From positions 6,247,623 to 6,311,622 of the forward strand of contig NZ_KB910518.1 of assembly GCF_000374185.1 (NCBI RefSeq): a stretch of 64,000 bases of DNA, read 5' to 3'. Shown in pieces: positions 1 to 7,738 of this stretch. Made by a program: the position numbers and the translations under genes. The stretch comes from Paenibacillus sp. HW567. Lineage in GTDB: Bacteria; Bacillota; Bacilli; Paenibacillales; Paenibacillaceae. The notes below the pieces were generated by a model, which did no database searches, had not been told where the DNA came from, and worked only from the letters and a program-made list of their open reading frames with translations. Numbering within the stretch: position 1 is the first letter of the stretch; the number at the start of each line of letters is the position of its first letter.

Positions 1-122
1 AGAACGGGATTGTGGAAATGCGCGGCACCCATGCGGAGCTAATGGCCCGCGAACCCCGCTACCGCAGGCTGTATGAGCTGGACCGGCCCAGTGGATTCCT
101 GGGAGAGTTTGCGGAGAAATAG
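1..122 (+). CDS. ABC exporter ATPase, C-terminal end (partial)
   Basis: Only the last 39 residues lie in the window; the reading frame begins at base 3 and stops with TAG at 120-122. The piece reads NGIVEMRGTHAELM and then a YRRLYELD-type tail. This is the usual end of fused membrane/ATPase (MsbA/MdlB-like) exporters, where the H-loop strand is followed by a 'G-T-H-x-E-L' motif. Substrate cannot be told. A hairpin terminator follows within 25 bases, so the transcription unit ends here. Confidence 0.75.
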   Translation, partial: NGIVEMRGTHAELMAREPRYRRLYELDRPSGFLGEFAEK

Positions 123-141
123 ATATTTGGAGATGCCAAGA

Positions 142-178
142 GGCTCCTTCGCCCGGTTTGGGCGGGGGAGTTTTTTTA
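142..178 (+). terminator. Terminator after the ABC exporter
   Basis: A GC-rich hairpin (CTCC..CGCCC / GGGCG..GGAG) is followed by seven T residues. It lies directly downstream of the exporter stop codon. Confidence 0.75.
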
Positions 179-182
179 ACAG

Positions 183-421
183 ATGAAGTGGAAGTATGTG
201 AGTTCGGGTTATACGTTCGGGCTGTTGTTCTCCAAAGGGTTGTATGCACAGTATAAGAAGTGGGAAAAGTGTTTGTGGGGCGTTGGCAGTTACGCAAAAC
301 AACAATCGCGTATGCGGCGAAGCTGATGGATATTGATGTACATTCGCCAGAGTTCTGGCGGGCTGCACCGCTGATTGCGGAGGATATTCAGGTGAATAAA
401 GAAAATAAAGTTGTAGACTGA
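183..421 (+). pseudogene. M3-family oligoendopeptidase, C-terminal relic
   Basis: Two pieces in different frames resemble the C-terminus of M3B oligoendopeptidases (PepF-like). From base 183 the frame reads a segment containing YTFGLLFSKGLYAQYKK. From base 311, two frames over, it reads YAAKLMDIDVHSPEFWR and stops at 421. In the family these two motifs lie in one polypeptide close to the end, so a frameshift lies between about 245 and 310. No HExxH-containing part is present. The final codons run straight into an intergenic repeat that starts near 395. Interpreted as a decayed 3' fragment; no protein is expected. Confidence 0.55.
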
Positions 422-661
422 AATTGTTGAATACTACAACTTATGAAGTTGTGGAATCACCAGCCTATGAGGAATAAGTTCTAGACTGAAGACCTTGGAT
501 TAGGTGTCGGGAATACAAACCGCAACGGTTCTGTAGAAAATAAAGTAGTAGATTGGAGCTGCAATTGCTTGATCCGACGGCCGTTCCCGCCGCGCTGCTG
601 CCGCAGCCGGCGAAACCCAAGCATCAGGCTGACACTGTACGATCCGACGTATCAGTCTACA
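395..661. repeat. Diverged intergenic repeat, copy A
   Basis: This segment aligns with 2546-2849. Shared blocks include AATAAAGAAAATAAAGTTGT at the left end, a block around 'GTGGAATC.CCAGCCTATGA', and near the right end 'CGACGGCCGT', 'CGGCGAAACCC' and 'TATCAGTCTA'. The middle is poorly conserved. Neither copy holds a convincing gene. Bases 662-818 beyond the repeat show nothing recognisable. Confidence 0.6.
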
Positions 662-818
662 AACAATTTTATTTTTGGCCTCATATTTTGATTTCTTCTG
701 ACATAAACATCATAAAATGAATGTTTAGTGCCATCGGTCTTTTAACTAAGGAAAATCAGAGATTCACATTTCTGTCACTAACACGCTTATAGTCAAGTTG
801 GTAAAAGTTATTTTATAG

Positions 819-856
819 AAAAGCCACATTAAGTAATTAACTCTAATGTGGCTTAC
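819..856 (-). terminator. Terminator of the type-44 toxin gene
   Basis: A perfect 11-bp stem (AAGCCACATTA / TAATGTGGCTT) lies about 100 bases beyond the stop codon of the minus-strand toxin gene. On the minus strand it is followed by a T-rich stretch. Confidence 0.7.
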
Positions 857-954
857 AAACACGATGGATTCTATTATTTTATTTAAAATATATTACACAT
901 CATCATAAACTTCATCTAAGTAAACTAACCTAGTAGTTGATGTTTTTATTAAAC

Positions 955-1842
955 TTAAAATGTATTTTCATTATATCCCTGAGCTATATTTGCTCTATCT
1001 TGAAAATCATCTGGTGCACCCCCGGTTATTTTAGATACAACATCCCCACCCGTATATAGAATACCTAAAGAGAAAAGCAACTTACCAGTAAAACCATAAT
1101 TATAATTACCAAACCATTCAGTTGTTCTAATTTGAGTGCCTCCGCCTTTGACAAAAGCAGTCCATTGTTTATAGTATGGAGAGTATCCAGACACTACTTT
1201 GTAATCCCAAATCCCACCTGGTTTGACTCTTTCGACCCACCAAGTAGTAGTATATGATAAAGCTGCAATGGGATTCCCGTAAATACCCAAGGCCAGAGAA
1301 GACCAAACATCATACATCCCATTATAATTTTGTGTAGCAATAGAGTAAGCGTAAAGAAACGGCGGAGCTCCTGGATCACTAAATGGAGTTACAATTTGAT
1401 TTTGTTTTGCTTCAAGATTACGTTCTGAAATACTTTGTGAAATTCCCTCAGACGAACCCATTTGTAGATTAAAATTGTTATCTAAGTAAACCCCACCTTG
1501 TTCAAGTAAAAAATTGATTCTGCCAATATTTTCGATATAGTTATCTTGCAATTGTGAATTCACTTTTAAAACGTCGAAAGTTTCATCATTAAGAACAATT
1601 TGGCCATCTTCATTAAGAGAAATCAATCCTTTATTAATGATCTCTTGATGAAGTGCTTTCAGTTGATCTGTTTCTTGTGAGTCAAGAGAACTTAATGGAT
1701 CTGTCTTATAAATTGCACTGTTTCGGATGGAATCAGGAATTCCATCTGAATTAGACTTCTGAATTTCTTCACCAAAAGCAGATCCAGAGAACACACATGA
1801 GCAAATAATTGCAAGCGAGATTAGAAATGAAAATCTTTTCAC
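955..1842 (-). CDS. Secreted protein with polymorphic toxin type 44 domain
   Basis: A 295-residue protein with a clear Sec signal peptide (KR, hydrophobic core, SGSAFG-E cleavage region near residue 24). Residues about 25-150 form a polar, mostly helical region of no recognised family. The C-terminal 125 residues contain the pattern WW..RVKPGGIWDYK, then FGNYNYGFTG, then a DD..D...I..GY ending. I recognise this as the bacterial toxin 44 (Ntox44) domain, a predicted nuclease of polymorphic toxin systems. An AT-rich spacer with an RBS (AGGAGG-like, about 10 bases upstream) precedes the ATG. No cognate immunity gene is evident; the divergent gene at 2025 is a four-helix membrane protein. Family call is from motif memory, not a search. 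Confidence 0.65.
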   Translation of the reverse strand: MKRFSFLISLAIICSCVFSGSAFGEEIQKSNSDGIPDSIRNSAIYKTDPLSSLDSQETDQLKALHQEIINKGLISLNEDGQIVLNDETFDVLKVNSQLQDNYIENIGRINFLLEQGGVYLDNNFNLQMGSSEGISQSISERNLEAKQNQIVTPFSDPGAPPFLYAYSIATQNYNGMYDVWSSLALGIYGNPIAALSYTTTWWVERVKPGGIWDYKVVSGYSPYYKQWTAFVKGGGTQIRTTEWFGNYNYGFTGKLLFSLGILYTGGDVVSKITGGAPDDFQDRANIAQGYNENTF

Positions 1843-2024
1843 ACAATATCCCTCCTTATTTTGTTATAATTTGTATATTAATTCCTCCTTTTTTCATCAT
1901 ACCATTTTAATCCTTTATTTGGTGTAATTAATACACAATATTCATATTTTATCCATAATATCCAAAGGAATCATAAAAACACTCTTTAAGACTAATTTCA
2001 CACAGTACTGGAGGGACAGTCATT

Positions 2025-2450
2025 TTGAAAAAGTTTACTTTTATTAACTTTATAGGAATAATATTTGCTGTTTCAATCTTTGTTCATACCGAGATTAAAG
2101 TAAACTATTACAGAATATTAGACATGTTTAAATATTCTGAAAATGAGGTTACTGTGATTTCCAACTTAATAATCTCTGCATTTTATATTGTCGCTTTTAT
2201 ATTAGTAGGGGTAATCATTAAAAGAGAATTTATAAATTCAAAACTAAAATATCTATCTAGTTTATTATGGTTTCCATATTACCTTATTTTGATTAATATC
2301 TTTTCGCTAATGTTCCCGTTAAATAACCCAGCCTTAAAGCCGTTACCAGTTGTTGGATTGATTATTTTATTTCTGAACCTTGTATATCCCGCAGTAATTT
2401 TTATTTTTGCTCTTATGTTTGATTTGATAAAGTTATTTAAAAAGTCATAA
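2025..2450 (+). CDS. Small four-helix membrane protein, function unknown
   Basis: 141 residues, TTG start nine bases after GGAGGG. Four hydrophobic segments are visible at roughly residues 7-25, 45-65, 78-98 and 110-133, joined by short polar loops. The composition is AT-rich like the toxin gene it diverges from, and the 180-bp shared intergenic region probably holds both promoters. I do not recognise the family. A role as immunity or transport partner for the divergent secreted toxin is conceivable from position only. Confidence 0.6.
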   Translation: MKKFTFINFIGIIFAVSIFVHTEIKVNYYRILDMFKYSENEVTVISNLIISAFYIVAFILVGVIIKREFINSKLKYLSSLLWFPYYLILINIFSLMFPLNNPALKPLPVVGLIILFLNLVYPAVIFIFALMFDLIKLFKKS

Positions 2451-2545
2451 CTATTCTAAAGTCAACCTATCATGCGTCTGAACGGGCCGAGGGTAAATCT
2501 CCCGGCTCTAAGCCCCATGCCCAGCAACAGCGGACCACGATCGCT

Positions 2546-2849
2546 AAATAAAGAAAATAAAGTTGTAGACTTAAATTGTTGATACTACAAAGTTCTGAAG
2601 CTGTGGAATCGCCAGCCTATGAAGAAAAAGTTTAGACTTAAGGCCTTGGAGAAGATGTACGGAATGCAAACCGCGCTGGAGCTGCATTTGACCGCCAGAA
2701 CGCATTCTAAGTACCTGAGCATGAGCTGCAGTTGCGTAATTCGACGGCCGTCTTCGTCGCGTCGCTACCGCAACCGGCGAAACCGGCGAAACCCGGAAGC
2801 ACTAGGAGTATGAGCTGCCGCTGTTCGATCTGGCGTACCAGTCTAAAAC
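2546..2849. repeat. Diverged intergenic repeat, copy B
   Basis: Second copy of the repeat at 395-661, in the same orientation. It starts at AAATAAAGAAAATAAAGTTG and ends near 'GTACCAGTCTAAAAC'. It contains an internal tandem of CGGCGAAACC. Small open frames here are not supported as genes. Confidence 0.6.
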
Positions 2850-2984
2850 TTTGTTTTCTTCTAACATCAGGGGTTCGTAGACAGTGTGTAAAATGCGCTC
2901 CGGGAGTTCCTTTTTGCAGGGAAGTGTGGTAGAACAATAGGAGGAGTATATATCGCAGTGGCACAGAAAGGGATGCTTGATTGA

Positions 2985-3152
2985 ATGTATGTAGTATGTA
3001 AGGAACACGTGGAGCTGGCCATCGACAAATTTGTGGACGAGTACGAGGATGCACCGGATATTGTGGATCTGAAGGAGACGGAGTTCTCGGACTGGGACCC
3101 GCCGGCGAAATGTGCGGAATGCGATAAGAATGCAGAGGTCCTGGTCGTTTAG
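2985..3152 (+). CDS. CxxH/CxxC zinc-binding-type small protein
   Basis: A 55-residue protein beginning MYVVCKEHVELAID, with CxxH at residues 5-8 and CAEC near residue 45, separated by an acidic stretch (DEYEDAPDIVDL). This is the pattern of the CxxH/CxxC protein family (BA_5709 type). From memory, in Bacillus relatives such a gene sits beside rlmH. An in-frame TGA directly precedes the ATG, fixing the start. Here rlmH lies 3.1 kb further on, which suggests the MFS/ArsR/IF-3 segment was inserted between them. Function is unknown; a metal-binding site is inferred from the four ligands. Confidence 0.75.
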   Translation: MYVVCKEHVELAIDKFVDEYEDAPDIVDLKETEFSDWDPPAKCAECDKNAEVLVV

Positions 3153-3251
3153 GGCCGCAGTACTTCACCATAACTTGGATCAACTATTTTAAAAGATGAC
3201 CGCAGGCGTGGTGCGCATACACCCATGAACGAGGTCACTTTTGATCAGGCT

Positions 3252-3288
3252 TACCCTGCGGCTGTGAAATGAGCTGCAGGGTATTTTT
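3252..3288 (+). terminator. Strong terminator after the CxxH/CxxC gene
   Basis: TACCCTGCGGCT pairs with AGCTGCAGGGTA, followed by five T residues. It lies about 100 bases downstream of the small gene and just short of the 3' end of the opposing MFS gene. Confidence 0.8.
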
Positions 3289-3318
3289 GCTTGATACGGA
3301 TTGTTCGCTTGAGCAAGC

Positions 3319-4713
3319 CTATGCATCCGCCAAATTCCCGCCGATGCTGCTGCGGCGGTAGGCAAAAGCTGAAGCAACGGCGATCAGTGCGGCAAATGAA
3401 AGTCCCCAATAAATGTTGGAGTATGCCGCAGCCAGGGACAAGCGGCTTTGCCATTGTAAGGCGCTAGCCGCCAGGGCTACACCGAAGGCTCCGCTGAAGA
3501 ACTGCATGAGCTGAAACAATCCCATCCCGGAGCCTATCTGGGAGGCAGGGAGAATACGGGAGATTTCATTGGATACACCACTGGACAGTGTTGTGAAGGC
3601 AAGACTCATAATCATATATATGAGCATTACAGCCACCCATGAATGTCCGGCGAATATAGCAAACAGCACGGTAGCGGTAAGTACAAGCAGCGGCACATAA
3701 CGCAAAATCCCTCCGTTGCCATAGCGGTCAATGATCCGCCCAACCGAACGCTAGACGACAATCGCGAGCAGCGAACCGGGGAAAATCACAAGCCCGGCAT
3801 GGCTTGCGCTGAAGCCGAAGCGGTGGGTTAGGATTTGCGGCAGCAGGAATAGCGTTGCAAAGCTGCATAAGTAAGAGGCGATCCCAACCAGAGACAGCAC
3901 CAGATACGAACGGTTTTGAAAAAGCGAAGGCAGGACAAACGGATCGCGGGTGGTGCGAATCCGGCTCACGAACAATAGAATAGCGGCAAGCCCTGCGACA
4001 AGTGCAATCCAAAGCCCGCTTGTCAGGAACAGCAGGAGACCGGTGGTACCAACTCCAAGGAATACGCCGCCAAGCGCATCAAACGAACCCCGGCTCGGAA
4101 CTTCCTGTGGCAGCAAAATCAGAAACAGCGGTACGAGCAGTAGAATGAAGGCGGTGACGGCAAATAACCAGTTCCAGCCGAGATATTCGGTGATTGCTCC
4201 GCCCGCAACAGGACCGAGGCCAAGGCCAAGCGAAACTGCGGACATAATGGTAGCCATCGCTTTTCCGCGGCGCTTCACCGGTACATACCGGGTGAACAGC
4301 ACCAACGACAGTGACATGACCGCGCCTGCGCCGGAGGCCTGCACAATACGTACAATCAGCAGAAAGATAAAGTTGGTGCTGAAGAAGCCGGCAATTGCGG
4401 CAATACCAAGCGTCAGCATACCAAGCGCCAGCAGCCTGCGGATCGGCAGGAAGTCGGAGAGCCTGCTATAAGTAATTGAAGCGATAGAGAACATAATGGA
4501 GTACCCGGTTACGATCCAGGAGGCGGCGGCAGGGGAAATGCCGAATGTCTCGGTCACATCGGGCAGAGCCAGGTTGAACATGGCGGTGTTCATAATGACG
4601 AGAACAACTGCAATACTGAATAGAAGGGTCAGCAACCCTTCCTTTGGAAGAGTGGACTCCACGGAAGAGCCTTCATTTTCCGCAGCAGCAGAAATTTGAT
4701 TTGTTGAGTCCAT
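3319..4713 (-). pseudogene. MFS drug efflux transporter (14-helix type) broken by an in-frame stop
   Basis: The reading frame would encode about 464 residues of a DHA2-type major facilitator: N-terminal NTAMFNLALPDV motif, WIVTGYSIMFS, YSRLSDFLPIRR loop, and motif C (GLGLGPVAGGAI). An amber codon TAG at 3753-3751 follows LLAIVV, and the frame then continues without shift (RSVGRIIDRYGNG..) through the last helices to a normal end. The DR.G loop after the stop is the conserved internal A-like motif, so the two halves are one gene. Possible explanations are a recent nonsense mutation, suppression, or a sequencing error. The neighbour on the other strand is an ArsR-type regulator, the usual arrangement for an inducible pump. 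Confidence 0.75.
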
Positions 4714-4754
4714 GTGAGGGCCACTCCTTTTATTTGTTTTATAATTCGATTATA

Positions 4755-4768
4755 TTCGAACATTTGAA
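4755..4768. promoter_or_regulatory. Probable ArsR operator between the MFS gene and its regulator
   Basis: TTCGAACATTTGAA is an imperfect palindrome (TTCGAA/TTTGAA, one mismatch) in the AT-rich divergent promoter region. A second TTCGA half-site lies just upstream. Assignment to the adjacent regulator is by position. Confidence 0.4.
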
Positions 4769-4849
4769 ATATAGCATGCGTTGATATAAAATGCAATTAG
4801 GAACATGAAAAATTCGGCAGCCATTTGTACCGCAAAGGGGATTTTGTTC

Positions 4850-5182
4850 ATGAAGATACTGTTTCATCCGGATCGCAAGGATATCCAGCTTGCCTCTGTA
4901 CTGTATGCGCTCAGCGATCCGATTCGCTTATCTGTTGTTTCGGACATTCATAAAAATGGCGAACAGGCCTGCAACAGCTTCATTGTGCCAATTGCCAAGT
5001 CGACGATGTCCCACCATCTCCGGACACTTCGCGAGGCAGGAGTTGTTCATACGCGCGCCCACGGTACACAGCGTATTCTGTCGCTGCGCACTGAGGATTT
5101 GAATGCCCGTTTTCCCGGGGTGCTTGATTCCGTATTGAGTGCCTATGAGGCTGGGGAGCAGCCTGAAGCACTCGAAGAATGA
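4850..5182 (+). CDS. ArsR-family winged-helix repressor
   Basis: 110 residues from the ATG at 4850, chosen because AAAGGGGA precedes it by eight bases; an upstream in-frame ATG at 4805 lacks a good site. Features: YALSDPIRLSVVSDI (dimer/HTH entry), recognition helix TMSHHLRTLREAGVVHTR, then the wing THGTQRILSLR. No CxC metal motif in the alpha3 helix, so the inducer is unlikely to be a classical metal. Divergent from the broken MFS pump, which it probably represses. Confidence 0.8.
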   Translation: MKILFHPDRKDIQLASVLYALSDPIRLSVVSDIHKNGEQACNSFIVPIAKSTMSHHLRTLREAGVVHTRAHGTQRILSLRTEDLNARFPGVLDSVLSAYEAGEQPEALEE

Positions 5183-5485
5183 AGGATATCCGCTCAGGGA
5201 TCTGACGAAGGGCTTTTGAAGATAGAAATATAAAATCAGGTTTATTGCGGAGAGCGTTTTCTTTTTATGGCGGAGATGCAGGAACAAGGAGTTTAAAAGG
5301 GGATAAGGAGTAAAAGAAGGGGGCGCTCCAAAGCCATGTCGGTGGCTGCTGGGACGCCCCATATTATCGCTGAACGGGTATCTGGAAGCGATGCAGATAT
5401 CGCTGCTATGGGAGTGGACGCTCCTGTAGCGGGCAGCGGGATCATTAATAATTGATAATATAGAATCAATCCTTAATCTAACCAT
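5183..5485. other. Intergenic stretch with no firm gene
   Basis: A possible 39-residue frame at 5336-5455 on the plus strand (MSVAAGTPHIIAERV..) has no clear ribosome binding site and no recognised relatives. Nothing else was seen. Confidence 0.3.
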
Positions 5486-6007
5486 TTAGCGCGGGTTGAC
5501 CTTTACCTGTGAGCCTTTCCCACTGGTCTGAATGCCCGTTTCCTTGGTTCCGGCTTCCTTCAGGTCAGCCAAGAGACGCTCCAGCACTGCCTTGGCTGCT
5601 GCTGACTCCTTCGCACCGGAAGCCTTAACTACAAGCTGCACCGACTTGCCGGAGCGCAGATGCTTGTCCGCTTGGCGCAGCTTCGTATCGTAATCATGCT
5701 CCTCGATGTGGGCGGTGAAGCGCAGCTCCTTGACCTTTTCTTGTCTGCCGTTACCGCCAGCCTGCGGGCCCTTGCCTGATTTGCGTGCAGCCGCTGATTC
5801 TTTCTGTGCCGCTGCTTTGGCTTTGCCTTTGGCCATCAGGCTGCAGGGCGGCGGGCTGCTCATCAGTGAGGTGCAGACCAGATCGGCTCCTTTGGAGCGG
5901 GCCATAGCCAGCGCCTCCTGCCTGGAGACAACACCGATTGCCTCACCATTCAGTCCGGTAAGCACGACCTCGGATGCTCTAATTTGTTCATTAATTAAGA
6001 CTGCCAC
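5486..6007 (-). CDS. Divergent translation initiation factor IF-3 paralogue
   Basis: 173 residues from a GTG start at 6007, ten bases after AGGAGG. The N-terminal part matches the IF-3 N domain: LINEQIRASEVVLTGLNGE, then GVVSRQEALAMARSKGADLV, then a PPPCSLMAKGK linker entry. The C domain retains VKELRFTAHIEEHDYDTKLRQADKHL, the ribosome-binding strand and helix of IF-3. The linker is unusual, with Ala/Gly/Lys-rich sequence (KAKAAAQKESAAARKSGKG), and the C-terminal half is shorter and more diverged than in housekeeping infC. It is monocistronic and not next to rpmI-rplT, so it is a second copy rather than the main IF-3. Role unknown; a stress- or stage-specific initiation or hibernation function is inference. 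Confidence 0.75.
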   Translation of the reverse strand: MAVLINEQIRASEVVLTGLNGEAIGVVSRQEALAMARSKGADLVCTSLMSSPPPCSLMAKGKAKAAAQKESAAARKSGKGPQAGGNGRQEKVKELRFTAHIEEHDYDTKLRQADKHLRSGKSVQLVVKASGAKESAAAKAVLERLLADLKEAGTKETGIQTSGKGSQVKVNPR

Positions 6008-6268
6008 TGTAACCCAACCTCCTGCTGTATCAGGTGAACATAAGAATGACAACGCCATCCTTAAGTTCAGCTTGTATAAATCATCATATGGTTATCATAT
6101 ACGGAAGCTGCCGGGGGTTCAAATTCAGTTTCGGGTTGAGCGCAGAGGTTCGGTCATTGGTGTTATAATTCGGAGTATAACTGTTTGCCAGGATTATATG
6201 GGCTGGAATTCGGGCAGATTGTAGAAGTTGATGGAAGTTTATTACATAAGCATATTACTGGAGGATTT

Positions 6269-6748
6269 ATGTTCATACAAATTATTGGCGTAGGCAAATT
6301 GAAGGAAAAGTATTTGACCCTCGGCATCGCTGAATATGCCAAGCGACTGACGCCATACCTTAAATTGCAGATTATTGAGGTGGCGGATGAGAAAGCACCG
6401 GACAACCTCAGCGAAGCCGAGGTTGTTCAGGTGAAGGCGCGCGAGGGGGAACGTATCCTCGCGCACATCAAGAGCGAGGCGCATGTGATTGCGCTCGCGA
6501 TCGACGGCAAGCTCTGGAGCTCGGAAGAGCTTGCCGCCGAAATCGACCGGCTCGGCACCTACGGGACGAGCCATGTCGTCTTCGTCATCGGAGGGAGCCA
6601 CGGGCTCTCCGATGACGTGATGCGCCGCGCCCAGCAGCGCATGAGCTTCGGCCGCATGACGCTGCCCCATCAGCTTATGCGGCTGGTGCTGGTGGAGCAG
6701 ATTTATCGCGCGGTGAAGATAAATCGGGGGGAACCGTATCATAAGTAG
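6269..6748 (+). CDS. rlmH: 23S rRNA (pseudouridine1915-N3)-methyltransferase RlmH
   Basis: 159 residues, ATG five bases after GGAGG. SPOUT-class methyltransferase: MFIQIIGVGKLKEKYL start, LAIDGKLWSSEELA, the SAM-binding knot loop FVIGGSHGLSDDV, and the C-terminal MTLPHQLMRLVLVEQIYRA with GEPYHK end. It methylates N3 of pseudouridine 1915 in helix 69 of 23S rRNA. The gene is intact. Its last 18 bases are GAACCGTATCATAAGTAG, very close to the SCC attachment core used in staphylococci, and the same motif recurs several times downstream. The gene is therefore the attachment site of the island to its right. Confidence 0.95.
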   Translation: MFIQIIGVGKLKEKYLTLGIAEYAKRLTPYLKLQIIEVADEKAPDNLSEAEVVQVKAREGERILAHIKSEAHVIALAIDGKLWSSEELAAEIDRLGTYGTSHVVFVIGGSHGLSDDVMRRAQQRMSFGRMTLPHQLMRLVLVEQIYRAVKINRGEPYHK

Positions 6749-6761
6749 GGGCAAGTTTTTT
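6731..6761 (+). repeat. att-like site 1 (chromosomal, rlmH 3' end)
   Basis: Core GAACCGTATCATAAGTAG encodes the rlmH C-terminus and stop. One base later comes the arm GGCAAGTTTTTT. The same arm follows the core, at identical spacing, at sites 2 and 6. Confidence 0.75.
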
Positions 6762-6879
6762 GAAGAAAAACTCGCAGGAGCCTGTATTTGCAGCATGACG
6801 ACGATAGGAGCAGGGTAGGTCACTCTCTGGTCGGAATGGTGCGTAAACGGGCTTCTGCGGGTTTATTTGTACTATAGAA

Positions 6880-6990
6880 TGATGAAGGGGACAGTTCAAA
6901 AAAATGCTGTTACCCCCTTGAAGTATCTCTTGCGCTGCGCGTCAATGTTGGCGACTTCCTTGTCGATTGTTTCTTTTGTTACTCCTACCT
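6880..6990 (-). pseudogene. Large serine recombinase C-terminal relic 1
   Basis: Read on the minus strand, bases around 6990-6905 encode a coiled-coil-like stretch (TKETIDKEVANIDAQRKRYF) followed in another frame by QHFFELSPSS. The latter matches VQQHFFELAPSAE of the better preserved relic at 8380. The flanking DNA at 6799-6866 also resembles 8312-8376 (GTAAACGGGCTTCTGCGGGT). This suggests two copies of one cassette end, both retaining the very 3' end of a recombinase gene. Confidence 0.45.
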
Positions 6991-6993
6991 TCT

Positions 6994-7569
6994 TTATTGA
7001 AAACGATACTTAACGTAATCTTTCTGCTCCGAACTAGCATTAAAAGTAGCATAGACGGAACGTCCTAAATAAAGAGGGATTTCTAACTTGTTCATATCAG
7101 GCATAGTCCATCCATCAATTTCTATGAATTTATCTTCATCTTTGTAAATAGTCTTGATTTCTCCTGCTACAAACTCATGGCTTCCATAGTTTCTTGAATC
7201 TATTACCTTGCACTCATAAGCAAAATAAGCTTCCTTTAGTATTGGAACGTTAAGGTTTATACCATTATCATACTCAATGTTATACTCAGAGAATTTATCT
7301 CTCTCTCTCCCACTTCTAGTCCCCACAATCTGAATTAGTTCAGCATAGTTTGCCGGAACAAAATTGATACCAAAATTACCACTCTTCATAATCAAATCGT
7401 ATGAATATGCTTCTTTTCGTAACGAAACACCATAGATTAAAGGAGCATAACCTATCGTTGTATGAAAGCCAGCAGCCATTATATTATGCTTATCTTCATG
7501 CTTAGATGTCACAAGGACAACCATACCAGGGTAAGCATGTCCTGAAACGTAATCAATCGGTTTTCTCAT
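6994..7569 (-). CDS. Flavin reductase family protein
   Basis: 191 residues; TAGGAGG six to seven bases before the ATG. Split-barrel FMN-binding fold: PGMVVLVTSKHEDKHNIMAAGFHTTIGYAPLIYGVSL, where the N-(I/M)-x-A-G-(F/W) and following strand form the flavin phosphate site, and NFGINFVPANYAELIQIVGTRSGRERDKF, typical of the family. Reduces or binds FMN; likely cytoplasmic. Divergent from a TetR regulator 170 bp away, so probably under its control. AT-rich relative to rlmH. It is the cargo of the first cassette between att-like sites 1 and 2. Confidence 0.85.
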   Translation of the reverse strand: MRKPIDYVSGHAYPGMVVLVTSKHEDKHNIMAAGFHTTIGYAPLIYGVSLRKEAYSYDLIMKSGNFGINFVPANYAELIQIVGTRSGRERDKFSEYNIEYDNGINLNVPILKEAYFAYECKVIDSRNYGSHEFVAGEIKTIYKDEDKFIEIDGWTMPDMNKLEIPLYLGRSVYATFNASSEQKDYVKYRFQ

Positions 7570-7738
7570 TTGTAAGCCTCCTATTTTTCCTATTCGGTAG
7601 ATGTATTATCTGATAACATAGTGAATTATAAAATGGTACATATTTAGCTTCAATCATCAATGCTGGGATTTTTTCGCTTAAACAACAAACAAAGAAAATA
7701 GTTGGCTATCTCTACAGGAGAGAAAGGAGAAAACAGGA

